From contig JAUYGU010000022.1 in assembly GCA_030690405.1 (NCBI GenBank), positions 1 through 20,362 of the forward strand: a stretch of DNA of 20,362 nt, given 5' to 3'. Below, in pieces: positions 6,003 to 12,902 of this stretch (position 1 is the stretch's first letter; each line of letters opens with the position of its first letter). The position numbers and the translations under genes are program-made. Origin of the DNA: Dehalococcoidia bacterium. GTDB lineage: Bacteria; Chloroflexota; Dehalococcoidia; SM23-28-2; RBG-16-64-32. The notes under the pieces were generated by a model. The model was given only the letters and a program-made list of their open reading frames with translations, had not been told where the DNA came from and did not search any database.

Positions 6003-7319
6003 CTAGCGGAAGCGCCGCGCCAGCACATACGTGGCAAAGGCGATGGCCCCCGCGGACGCCAGTATCGCCGCGGCGAGGCCGATCAACAAGCCGGTCGAAG
6101 CACCGCCATCGTCCTCCCTGGTTGCGCCGTTCCCACCGTTCGAGGGCGGGAACGTCGGCGAGGGCTCCTGGCCGTTGCCGCCGGTGCCCTCGCGGGGCGG
6201 CAGCCCGACGCTCGCCCGCCACTCGTTGTCCAGCCCGTCCTGGTCGAACCCGTAGACCGCTTCCATGGCGGCGTCCGTGCTCTTCCCACTCTTGATCTCC
6301 GCGAACAGCTGCGCGAACTTATCCTCTCCGTACGTATCGACGAGGAAGGAAACGAGCGCCCACGACTCTCCGTAGAAGAGGTTCACCTTGTCGGGATCGC
6401 CCTGGTAGGAGGTGATGGAGCGCACGGAGAGGACGTTGCCGCGGTCAATCGCCCGCTGCACGGCATCGCCGAAGCCCTCCGGGTCGCCCTGCTGGTGGAC
6501 GGCAGTGCCCTCATCGAGCCAGGCGGGGAGCTTTCCGATCGGCCCTTCGCCGGCGACGGCGGTGACGACGTGGGTGAGCTCGTGGCGCAGGGTGGAGAAA
6601 GAGACGTTGCCCAGCACCAGCACGGTGTCCGACGAGACGCGGACGCCGGCGGTGATTATCTGGGACTCGTAGGACTCGCTGCGGCGCTGGAGGGCCGGCC
6701 GCATGTCATCGACGGACTCATAGATGCGGACGTTGACGGGGAACTCCACCTTAGCGTTCAGGAGGTCGGACGCTTGCGCGATCGCGTCCCGGGCGACGTC
6801 CAGCATCGCCTGGGCGTCCTCCTCGCTGCCGGAGTAGTAGTGGAGCACGATCCCGTTCGCCTCCAGAGACCTCCAGTCGAAGCGGACGTCTTCGTAGACA
6901 ACGGTGGCCTCGGGCGTGCTGGCGGTGTTGCCGTCTGCGTCCTCCACCTCCCAGTGATAGCGGATGCGCGTGCCCGGCGGCAGGTAGACGTCGTTGTCGC
7001 CGCCGGCCAGGGTGAGGCTGGTGGAGACGCGGGCTCCCGGCTCAAAGTCCGGCACAGCGCGGGCGGTGGTGCCGTCCGGGAGGATCGTGTAGCGGAGGCT
7101 TACCTTCTCGAGGGACCGCTCGCCGCTCGCCGACGCCCGGAACTCGATGCCGTCGGGGAAGCGGTTGGTCACACCTTCGTCGCTGACGGAGGGGCCGGCG
7201 GCGGCGAGCGTACCGGGGCGAAGCGCCAGCGCCGCCAGCGCGACCAGCAGGAGCACTGCCCTCCCCAGCAGTCGTAGCTGCAGGGCTTCAGCCCTGCGAC
7301 CGTACGTCCCTCTAGTCAC
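6003..7319 (-). CDS. Membrane-anchored peptidase MA-like gluzincin metalloprotease, 438 aa
   Basis: An extracytoplasmic zinc protease is predicted. It has a hydrophobic signal segment (residues 21-42), a beta-rich region (50-150) and a peptidase-MA-like domain with zinc motif HELTH (246-250) and a downstream WLDEG (267-271) whose Glu is the likely third ligand. A Gly/Pro/Asn-rich linker (376-408) and a C-terminal transmembrane helix (409-432) with basic tail ARRFR follow. This architecture suggests a cell-surface enzyme tethered at its C terminus. The GTG start at 7319 overlaps the prfB stop by 8 nt. Residues 6-18 are encoded by a palindromic repeat, so the start may lie further in: a GTG at 7256 has GGGAGG just upstream but leaves no basic n-region. 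The substrate is unknown. Confidence 0.85.
   Translation of the reverse strand: MTRGTYGRRAEALQLRLLGRAVLLLVALAALALRPGTLAAAGPSVSDEGVTNRFPDGIEFRASASGERSLEKVSLRYTILPDGTTARAVPDFEPGARVSTSLTLAGGDNDVYLPPGTRIRYHWEVEDADGNTASTPEATVVYEDVRFDWRSLEANGIVLHYYSGSEEDAQAMLDVARDAIAQASDLLNAKVEFPVNVRIYESVDDMRPALQRRSESYESQIITAGVRVSSDTVLVLGNVSFSTLRHELTHVVTAVAGEGPIGKLPAWLDEGTAVHQQGDPEGFGDAVQRAIDRGNVLSVRSITSYQGDPDKVNLFYGESWALVSFLVDTYGEDKFAQLFAEIKSGKSTDAAMEAVYGFDQDGLDNEWRASVGLPPREGTGGNGQEPSPTFPPSNGGNGATREDDGGASTGLLIGLAAAILASAGAIAFATYVLARRFR
7271..7300. repeat. REP-like element, GTAGCTGCAGG family, copy 2 (inside a coding region)
   Basis: GTCGTAGCTGCAGGGCTTC continues into AGCCCTGCGAC. GCAGGGCT (7280-7287) pairs perfectly with AGCCCTGC (7290-7297). 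It shares its core with the 5897-5958 element but falls inside the predicted N-terminal codons of the metalloprotease. Confidence 0.75.
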
Positions 7320-8410
7320 CGATCGTCGCCTTCTGGTAAGCGCTGAGCAGGGGCTCTAGCTCCCCGTCGAGCACGCCGTCGGCATCGCTGGTCTCATAGC
7401 CGGTGCGGTGGTCCTTCACCATTTTGTACGGATGGAGGACGTAGGAGCGGATCTGGTTGCCCCAGGCGGCCGAGACGTGCTCCCCCTTCAGCCGCGCCTT
7501 CTCCTTCGCCCGCTGCTCCAGCTCCAGCACCAGGAGCCGCGCCTCCAGCACCTTGAGCGCGCTCTCCTTGTTGCGGTGCTGCGAGCGCTCGTTCTGGCAG
7601 GAGACGGTGAGACCGCTGGGGATGTGGGTGATGCGGACGGCGGTGGCGTTCTTCTGGACGTTCTGGCCGCCCTTCGAAGAGGCGCGGAAGACGTCGATGC
7701 GGAGGTCGTCCGAGTCCAGGTTCACCTCCGACGCGCTCTCCACCTCCGGCAGCACCTCCACCAGCGCGAACGACGTGTGCCGCGCGTGCGCCGCATCGTA
7801 GGGCGAGAGGCGGACGAGCCGGTGCACGCCGCGTTCGGCGCGCAGGTAGCCGTAGGCGTTGCGTCCCGTAATCTCGATGGTCACGCTCTTGACGCCGGCC
7901 TCCTCGCCGGGAGTCATGTCCAGCATGGCAGTGCGGTAGTCGCGCTTCTCCGCCCAGCGCAGGTACATGCGCAGGAGCATCTCCGTCCAGTCCTGCGAGT
8001 CCGTGCCGCCGGCGCCGGCGTGGATGGCGAGGATGGCGTTGCGGCGGTCGTACTCGCCGGAGAGGGCGAGCGTAAGCTCCAGCGTGTCCATCTCCGCGAG
8101 GAGCTTCTCGACGTCGGCGGCGACGGCGGCGGCGAGCGCTTCGTCGCCCTCAGACTCGGCGAGGCGCAGCAGCTCCAGCGTATCGCGGGCCTTCGTCTCC
8201 GCCCCGCGCCACACATCCACCTGCTCACGAGCGTCGGCCAAGCGCCGCATCACCTTCTGCGCTTCGTTCGGGTCGTCCCAGAAGCCGGGCTGGCCGGACT
8301 GCCGCTCCAGCTGCTGGATCTCTAGCTCAAGCTTGGGGATGTCAAAGACGGTGGAGGACGTGCTGTATGCGCTGCTGAAGCTGTTCCAGTGCGGTCTTTG
8401 TCTCTTGCAT
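7312..8410 (-). CDS. prfB: Peptide chain release factor 2, with programmed +1 frameshift, 365 aa after the shift
   Basis: RF2 terminates translation at UGA and UAA. The gene is in two frames. The first 22 codons run from ATG 8410 to an in-frame TGA (8342-8344) in the context CTT TGA C. A +1 shift then reads on from GAC to the TAG at 7312, giving 365 aa, the same length as E. coli RF2. The catalytic GGQ is at about 247-249 within SSKGGQNVQ. The recognition tripeptide position reads SPY (202-204) rather than the usual SPF. The start has GGAGGT (8421-8426) 10 nt upstream and a perfect TATAAT beyond it. The usual Shine-Dalgarno-like stimulator just before the shift site is not visible. The metalloprotease gene overlaps the 3' end. 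Confidence 0.95.
8341..8347 (-). other. prfB programmed +1 frameshift site CTTTGAC
   Basis: On the minus strand the codons CTT TGA are followed by C, the conserved autoregulatory shift site. When RF2 is scarce, slow decoding of UGA lets the Leu-tRNA slip +1 so that GAC is read next and the full protein is made. The upstream codons CAC GTC CTC CAC CGT contain no AGGGGG-like stimulator. Confidence 0.93.
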
Positions 8411-8420
8411 GGGTGTGCGT

Positions 8421-8438
8421 ACCTCCGGCTCGATTATA
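8421..8438 (-). promoter_or_regulatory. prfB -10 box and ribosome binding site
   Basis: On the minus strand a perfect TATAAT (8433-8438) is followed by GGAGGT (8421-8426). No good -35 is present: the expected position falls inside a palindromic repeat. The very short leader suggests the Shine-Dalgarno lies at or near the mRNA 5' end. Confidence 0.6.
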
Positions 8439-8449
8439 CCGCAGGGTTC

Positions 8450-8475
8450 GGGCGACCACAGGGGGTCGCCCCTAC
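8450..8475 (+). repeat. Palindromic repeat GGGCGACC...GGTCGCCCCTAC, copy 1
   Basis: An 8-bp perfect stem, GGGCGACC (8450-8457) with GGTCGCCC (8464-8471), has loop ACAGGG and is followed by CTAC. It lies just upstream of the prfB -10 box. Five copies of this element occur in the window, all in the same orientation. Confidence 0.88.
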
Positions 8476-8485
8476 GACCCCCACC

Positions 8486-8509
8486 GGCGACCACAGGGGT
8501 CCCCCCTAC
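8486..8509 (+). repeat. Palindromic repeat GGCGACC...GGTCCCCCCTAC, copy 2
   Basis: This is a second copy 11 bp after copy 1, with one substitution in the right arm (GGTCC for GGTCG). The final CTAC supplies, on the minus strand, the TAG stop codon of the endonuclease V gene. Confidence 0.85.
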
Positions 8510-9189
8510 GGCGGCAGCCCCTTCGAGAGCCGGTCCGCCAGGCGGGTCGGCTCCGGCAGCCGGTGGCCCCGCGAGAGGCGCATGACCCACTCGGCGGCGG
8601 GCGCGAAGCCGATGCGGTGGCCGGGCGATACGTACAGGGGGCGGCCACCGTCCCGCGTGCGGAGGACGACGCCGATGAGCTCGCCGTCATGGCGGAGGTC
8701 TGTACGCGATGCCGCGGCGGGAGCGGGCTCTTCGTGCTCGCCGGTGAGGCGCGACTTGGCGACGCCGATCGCCGGCAGGTCCAGGAGGAGGCCGAGGTGG
8801 CAGGCGATGCCGAAGCGGCGGGGGTGGGCGTAGCCCTGGCCGTCGACGAGGAGGAGGTCGGGGGTGCGCTCGATCTTCTCGAAGGCCTGTAGGAGGACGG
8901 GGAGCTCGCGGAAGGCGAGGAGGCCGGGGATGTAGGGGAAGGTTACGGGGGCCTCGACGACTTGCTGTTCGAGGGGCGTCAGGTCGGGGTAGGAGAGGAG
9001 GACGACGGCGGCACGGGCGGTATCGCCGCGGCGGCCGCGACCGAGGAAGGCGAGGTCGCAGCCGGCGACGGTGCGGACGGCGGCCTCCGGCGGGTCGCCT
9101 TCGAGGAGGACGCGGGGGGCGAGCCGCTTCTGGAGGGCGATGGCGTCGGCGGGGGTGGCGGGCCAGGGGTCGTGGGGCGGGCTGCGCAT
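8506..9189 (-). CDS. nfi: Endonuclease V (deoxyinosine 3' endonuclease), 227 aa
   Basis: This DNA repair enzyme nicks near deaminated adenine (hypoxanthine). The family blocks are all present: AGCDLAF with catalytic D45, FPYIPGLLAFRELP with the strand-separating PYIP wedge (85-88) and catalytic E95, VDGQGYAHPRRFG with D116, GVAKSRL (142-148) and YVSPGH (186-191). Length matches the family (about 220-230 aa). The ATG at 9189 is preferred over an upstream ATG at 9327, since the added residues would be Thr/Pro/Asn-rich with no family resemblance. A TATACT box at 9200-9205 lies only 10 nt upstream and no Shine-Dalgarno is seen, so the mRNA is probably leaderless. The stop codon lies inside a palindromic repeat. 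It is a single gene, not coupled to prfB. Confidence 0.94.
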   Translation of the reverse strand: MRSPPHDPWPATPADAIALQKRLAPRVLLEGDPPEAAVRTVAGCDLAFLGRGRRGDTARAAVVLLSYPDLTPLEQQVVEAPVTFPYIPGLLAFRELPVLLQAFEKIERTPDLLLVDGQGYAHPRRFGIACHLGLLLDLPAIGVAKSRLTGEHEEPAPAAASRTDLRHDGELIGVVLRTRDGGRPLYVSPGHRIGFAPAAEWVMRLSRGHRLPEPTRLADRLSKGLPP

Positions 9190-9485
9190 GGCGGGGTCGA
9201 GTATAGCGGGTTGAGTGAATCGCGGGTTTCGTATAGGGGCGGTTGATTGAGTTTTCGTGGGGTTCGCGGTTTTCGGGGGGTTGCAGGTTTGGGGATGGTG
9301 CGTTTCGTTTGATTGTTTTCCCCGCATCCCCTCACCGCCAGGTATTCTGTCCCGCCCGGCCCGCCCCGGAGGCTATCGCCTCAGGCTTCTGCGAGCCCCA
9401 CCCCGCGGGGGAGGTGTTAAGGTGCCGCGCTTATGGTAGGGCGCGGGCGGGCGGAGGTGGGAGAGGGTGGTGGCAGGGGTGGTGG
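9190..9485. other. Intergenic region with nfi -10 box and G-rich tract
   Basis: No gene is supported here. The side next to nfi holds its TATACT box (9200-9205, minus) and a G/T-rich stretch (9205-9330). A small hairpin, GAGGC/GCCTC, lies at 9369-9382. The stretch 9439-9479 has six runs of three or more G on the plus strand and fits a G-quadruplex pattern. No tRNA, terminator or repeat shared with other loci was recognised. Confidence 0.5.
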
Positions 9486-10019
9486 CTAACTACCAAGACG
9501 GCTAGCCTGTTCCAGTATCTTCTCCACCTCGTCAATAGCCTCAGCCGCTCGATCTTTGGCGACGTGCGGCTTCAGTGCATTCATCAGCCCAGCCTTGTCT
9601 TCCTCGGCGGTGTAATTGCGGATTACATACAATGCGGTCGCTAGCCGTTCCAAGTCGACTACGCCATGCCCGGAAAGCTTCTCCGCAACAAAGTCGATTG
9701 CCGGGCTATAGGCGGCGACGGCACTTGCAAAGCCATCCGCAAGAACTTGCGCCGACGGACCCTGTTTGAGAGATGGCCCGTATGGAGCCCGCTGCTCGAT
9801 GTCAATGAGCAGCCTGGCTCTCATTTCGCCGAGGTCTTCATGCAAATCGAACGAGTAAGGGCCGTGCTTGTAAAGGATGAAGTCGAGATCCAAGGGCACA
9901 TGAGTGGCCTCCTGTAGGAAGTAGCTGGCCTTCTGCACGTGCGTCTCGCCGCACCAACTCCCACGATCTTTCATCGCCTTCAGGAGCGCGAGCAAGAGAG
10001 CGTAGCGCTTAGCCTGCAT
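9486..10019 (-). CDS. YwgA/Panacea(DUF4065)-like protein of unknown function, 177 aa
   Basis: The N-terminal half has HVQKASYFLQE (27-37) followed by LDLDFILYKHGPYSFDLHEDL (43-63). The K-x2-Y-F and Y-x2-GP landmarks recall YwgA (COG3432) and the Panacea/SocA (DUF4065) antitoxin domain. The rest looks helical without a clear motif. No signal peptide or membrane helix is seen. The start is an ATG with GGAGG about 6 nt upstream, inside the end of the HD gene, which it overlaps by 11 nt, so the two are translationally coupled. In Bacillus, from memory, ywgA lies close to ywfO, an HD phosphohydrolase like the upstream gene, which would make this a conserved pairing. Function is not known; an antitoxin or regulator of the HD enzyme is speculation. 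Base composition is well below the flanks. Confidence 0.75.
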   Translation of the reverse strand: MQAKRYALLLALLKAMKDRGSWCGETHVQKASYFLQEATHVPLDLDFILYKHGPYSFDLHEDLGEMRARLLIDIEQRAPYGPSLKQGPSAQVLADGFASAVAAYSPAIDFVAEKLSGHGVVDLERLATALYVIRNYTAEEDKAGLMNALKPHVAKDRAAEAIDEVEKILEQASRLGS

Positions 10020-11355
10020 TCTCGGCCTCCTCGTCTTGATCCCCGAGCCTAGGCCTAATTACTTCGACCTTTTCTTTTGACAACCAACCCTCCGCATCAT
10101 CTAGGAGATCGCGCCTGACAAAAACGTTGTCCACGGCCGCTGATGGAATGTGTGGGAGTACATCAGAGATGGCCTGTGCCGACGTGACGTTGCCGTCTCT
10201 TCGTTCGACAGGAAAGTCGATAGTGGCGCCGGGCTGAGCATGAGAATCGCGCCGCACGTTGTCCGTGCCAAACTTTGTCGCAGCGGCATCTGAGATGCAC
10301 TTCCCTGCGTCGGGATTGGTCGTGAGATCTTCAGGGTTTCGTTGCCACAGAACCCTGAAATGATCTCGCTTCACAATCCTGCGGGCATGGACATGTCCCT
10401 TCGTTTCCTCATTCCTGGCCGCCTCGGCAATGGCAGTCGAGACCTCCAGATCGCTTCTCGACAGATGCCCGACCGCATCGATCGGAAACTGGCCGAGTGG
10501 CAGCCACTCCTTAAGGAAGTCCTGAAGGTGAATGTCATAGATTCGCCGGATGTGGTGGAAGTAGACTTGAGTGAACATGAAATAACGGGCAAGAGAGAGG
10601 GCCTCGGCGGAATGTAAGCCGCCCTCTTCGACCCCCAGCTGAGGCTCTGGCGATGCGTCGTCCGGCACGGGCATTGGAAGTATCCTCATCGTGTCTATAA
10701 GCCGGAAGTGATCGAACCTCCCGTATGCTACGCCGGCGTGGTGAGAATCACGGAGCAGGTAGTCCATTCGGTCAACACCGAAAGCGTTGCCGACGATGAT
10801 TTCGGATAGGAGAGCCTCCCAGTCAGTGAACTTGCGGTCCTTCAATTCTTTCTGCCCCACCGCAAGTTTAGCCACGTCTTCTGTCCTGACCAGAGGCGTC
10901 ATCTGCTCGCAGATAGTTTTGATCTCACTATCTTCGATTAAGAGAGCGCTCAACTTTTCGTGACTCCAGCCGTCCGGAAGGAGGTCCTTTTCCTTTTCCG
11001 CTGCGTGCGAGAAGGGAAGATGGCCGATGTCATGGCAGAGGCCAGCAAGCCTAACGACCCTTCTCCAATAGTCAAGCTTCATCTTATCGTTCAGCTCAGG
11101 GAATCGCTGTTTGATCTCAGGACGTACGTTCTGTTCAGCGGTTATAACGTCGTACACGCGGCCTGCCAGTTCCATAACTCCAAGAGAGTGCTCGAACCTA
11201 CGGTGGGTCGCTCCCGGATACACGAGGTAACCCATGGCCAGCTGATGGATATGGCGAAGCCTCTGCACCGGCTCAGAATCTAGTACCTGCCTCTCTTCGC
11301 TGTCGAACTTGATGAAGGCGTGAATAGGATCGCGTATCTCGTGGACGAGCTTCAC
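10009..11355 (-). CDS. HD-domain nucleotide phosphohydrolase, SAMHD1/YwfO-like, 448 aa
   Basis: The HD-superfamily dNTPase signature is clear: RFEHSLGVMELAGRVYD with the first metal histidine (H56), CHDIGHLPFSH with the H108-D109 doublet, and GVDRMDYLLRDSHHAG carrying the last Asp ligand. The same three blocks occur in SAMHD1 and in bacterial COG1078 proteins, which hydrolyse dNTPs to nucleosides and triphosphate. The C-terminal part (from about 290) is less conserved and may be regulatory. A GTG start at 11355 follows a good promoter at 11375-11404, and no Shine-Dalgarno is visible. It is the first gene of a two-gene operon. Rows of sequence here are about 50% GC against roughly 80% in the adjacent hydrolase gene, suggesting horizontal acquisition. 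dNTP hydrolysis can serve nucleotide control or anti-phage depletion. Confidence 0.9.
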   Translation of the reverse strand: MKLVHEIRDPIHAFIKFDSEERQVLDSEPVQRLRHIHQLAMGYLVYPGATHRRFEHSLGVMELAGRVYDVITAEQNVRPEIKQRFPELNDKMKLDYWRRVVRLAGLCHDIGHLPFSHAAEKEKDLLPDGWSHEKLSALLIEDSEIKTICEQMTPLVRTEDVAKLAVGQKELKDRKFTDWEALLSEIIVGNAFGVDRMDYLLRDSHHAGVAYGRFDHFRLIDTMRILPMPVPDDASPEPQLGVEEGGLHSAEALSLARYFMFTQVYFHHIRRIYDIHLQDFLKEWLPLGQFPIDAVGHLSRSDLEVSTAIAEAARNEETKGHVHARRIVKRDHFRVLWQRNPEDLTTNPDAGKCISDAAATKFGTDNVRRDSHAQPGATIDFPVERRDGNVTSAQAISDVLPHIPSAAVDNVFVRRDLLDDAEGWLSKEKVEVIRPRLGDQDEEAENAG

Positions 11356-11374
11356 GGAAGTCTAAGACCATTCA

Positions 11375-11404
11375 AGAATAGCACATATGTTCCGACTCTG
11401 TCAA
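11375..11404 (-). promoter_or_regulatory. Promoter of the HD/YwgA-like operon
   Basis: On the minus strand TTGACA (11399-11404) is separated by 18 bp from TATTCT (11375-11380). The start codon at 11355 lies about 20 nt downstream of the -10 box. It is one of the best consensus promoters in the window. Confidence 0.75.
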
Positions 11405-11487
11405 CTCCCTTGTTGTTAGCAAAGGTTACGACGCGCGGGTTGTCTGGTCAAGCGCTTACGCCCGTGCTCGAATCATTTCGCCCGGCC

Positions 11488-12735
11488 CTACTCCCCCAGC
11501 TCTCGGAGGCGCGCCTCCGCTTCGCGGACGGCGGCATGGAAGGCGCCGCGGGCCATGAGGGAGGTCTCGGTCTCGATGCGAGCGGCGAACAGGTCGCGCC
11601 AGAGCGCCCAGGCCTCGCGGTTGTCGGGGTCGCCCTTGCGGACGAAGCCGGCGACGTGGCAGGCGAGCTGGAGCTCCCCGCCGTCGCGGAGGGCGCGGGC
11701 GCGGGCCAGCAGCGGCGCCGCACCGCAGACGCCGACGAGCTCGCGGGCGATGTCGTGCGAGTGGGCGGGAAGGATCTCCGCCGGGTCGCCGCTGTACCAG
11801 CCGCCGTACAGCCGGTAGACGTTGCGGGCGATGAACTCCGGGTGGTCGTAGATCGGCCGCAGCCAGGGGCGGTCCGCCGGCGGGTACTCGATCTCGCGGA
11901 GGATGTCCTCCAGCCACTTGCCCTCGTTCATCTTCGCCACCACCTGGTCGTGGATGGAGCGGAGGAAAGCGGCGGTGGAGGTCAGGGCGTCCTGGATGCG
12001 CTCCTCGCCGGAGAGGGCGGGGCCGTGGCCGGGGAGGAGGTGGAGGGGGCGCAGCGACGCCATCTGCTCCAGGGCGCGGGCCCAGTCCAGGGCGTAGCGC
12101 TGCACCTTGTACGGGTTGCCGGCGTTGGGAGACGACCAGACGAAGGTATCGCCGGTGCAGAGGACGCGGCGGGCGGGGCACCAGACCCAGGTCTCGTCGT
12201 CCGTCTCGCCGCGGGCGTGGTGCAACTCGAACCGCTCGCCGCCGACGGTGATGGTGAGTCCGTCGGAGTAGACGTCGTCCGGGTAGACGAGGGGCGCGGT
12301 GGAGAAGGGGCGGGCGCTCTCCGGAAAGTTGAACTGCACGCGGTTAATGAAATCGTTCTGGGGGCCCAGGAGGCGATAGCGGTCGAAGCGGGCGGGAAGG
12401 TCGCGGTGGGCGACGACGCGGGGCCGAGGGTGGCCGCGCGATTCGGCGTCGGCGAGGAACGAGCGGGCGCCGGTGGTGTGGTCGATGTGGCCGTGGGTGT
12501 AGACGATGGTCTGGACGGGGGCCTGGGAGTGGTTCGAGCGCAGGTCCTCGACGATGCGGTTCGCGAACTGGGCGGCGGCGGTATCGACGACGAGGATGCG
12601 ATCGTCGCAGACGAAGGCGGTGGAGGTGCCGAAGGAGGGGAAGAAGACGACGCCCTCGGCGATCGTCTCGGAGGCGCCGCGGTAGAAGAAGGCGGCGGCC
12701 TCACGGGTCTGGGGGTCCTGCGAAGGGGAAGTCAT
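11488..12735 (-). CDS. Metallo-beta-lactamase-fold hydrolase, alkylsulfatase-like, 415 aa
   Basis: The metal motif THGHIDH (80-86) is followed by HHARGETDD (172-180), GDTF with D195, and PGHG with H237, which together form a dinuclear zinc site. GETDD plus the segment NVYRLYGGWYSGDPAEILP (305-323) resemble the SdsA/BDS1 alkylsulfatase group and its dimerisation domain. The C-terminal SCP2-like domain of full alkylsulfatases is absent, since the family is usually over 600 aa. No signal peptide is evident. The ATG at 12735 has AGGAGG (12742-12747) 6 nt upstream and a TATAAT at 12775-12780; a longer start at 12876 would translate a palindromic repeat. A sulfatase substrate is plausible but unproven. 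It is the highest-GC gene of this region. Confidence 0.85.
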   Translation of the reverse strand: MTSPSQDPQTREAAAFFYRGASETIAEGVVFFPSFGTSTAFVCDDRILVVDTAAAQFANRIVEDLRSNHSQAPVQTIVYTHGHIDHTTGARSFLADAESRGHPRPRVVAHRDLPARFDRYRLLGPQNDFINRVQFNFPESARPFSTAPLVYPDDVYSDGLTITVGGERFELHHARGETDDETWVWCPARRVLCTGDTFVWSSPNAGNPYKVQRYALDWARALEQMASLRPLHLLPGHGPALSGEERIQDALTSTAAFLRSIHDQVVAKMNEGKWLEDILREIEYPPADRPWLRPIYDHPEFIARNVYRLYGGWYSGDPAEILPAHSHDIARELVGVCGAAPLLARARALRDGGELQLACHVAGFVRKGDPDNREAWALWRDLFAARIETETSLMARGAFHAAVREAEARLRELGE

Positions 12736-12741
12736 GGCGGG

Positions 12742-12780
12742 CCTCCTGGGGCGTGGGAGCGAAGTCCGCGTCGCATTATA
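12742..12780 (-). promoter_or_regulatory. -10 box and ribosome binding site of the metallo-hydrolase gene
   Basis: TATAAT (12775-12780, minus) is perfect. No matching -35 was found. AGGAGG lies at 12742-12747. The arrangement resembles that of prfB: TATAAT with no -35 and repeats just upstream. Confidence 0.55.
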
Positions 12781-12824
12781 CCGCGCGGCGGCAGGCAGCC
12801 CCGAAGGGTGCGAAGGGGGGCGGC

Positions 12825-12848
12825 GGGCGACCACGGGGTCGCCCCTAC
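12825..12848 (+). repeat. Palindromic repeat GGGCGACC...GGTCGCCCCTAC, copy 3
   Basis: Same element as at 8450, with a loop shortened by two bases (CACGGGG between the GA and TC of the arms). It lies upstream of the metallo-hydrolase gene. Confidence 0.85.
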
Positions 12849-12866
12849 GCGGTGGGCACCACCCAC

Positions 12867-12892
12867 GGGCGACCACAGGGGGTCGCCCCTAC
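12867..12892 (+). repeat. Palindromic repeat GGGCGACC...GGTCGCCCCTAC, copy 4
   Basis: This copy is identical to copy 1 by eye over its 26 bases. It is paired with copy 3 as copy 1 is paired with copy 2. A small GTGGG/CCCAC hairpin lies in the spacer between copies 3 and 4. Confidence 0.88.
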
Positions 12893-12902
12893 AGGGCGGC
12901 GG

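Noticed and set aside
8450..8509. Possible CRISPR-like repeat pair
   Set aside because: Only two units per locus with an 11-18 bp spacer, palindromic, and scattered at several loci; this is REP-like, not CRISPR.
9243..9644. Plus-strand open frame across the nfi upstream region
   Set aside because: It runs into the antisense of the YwgA-like gene, has odd composition and no ribosome binding site.
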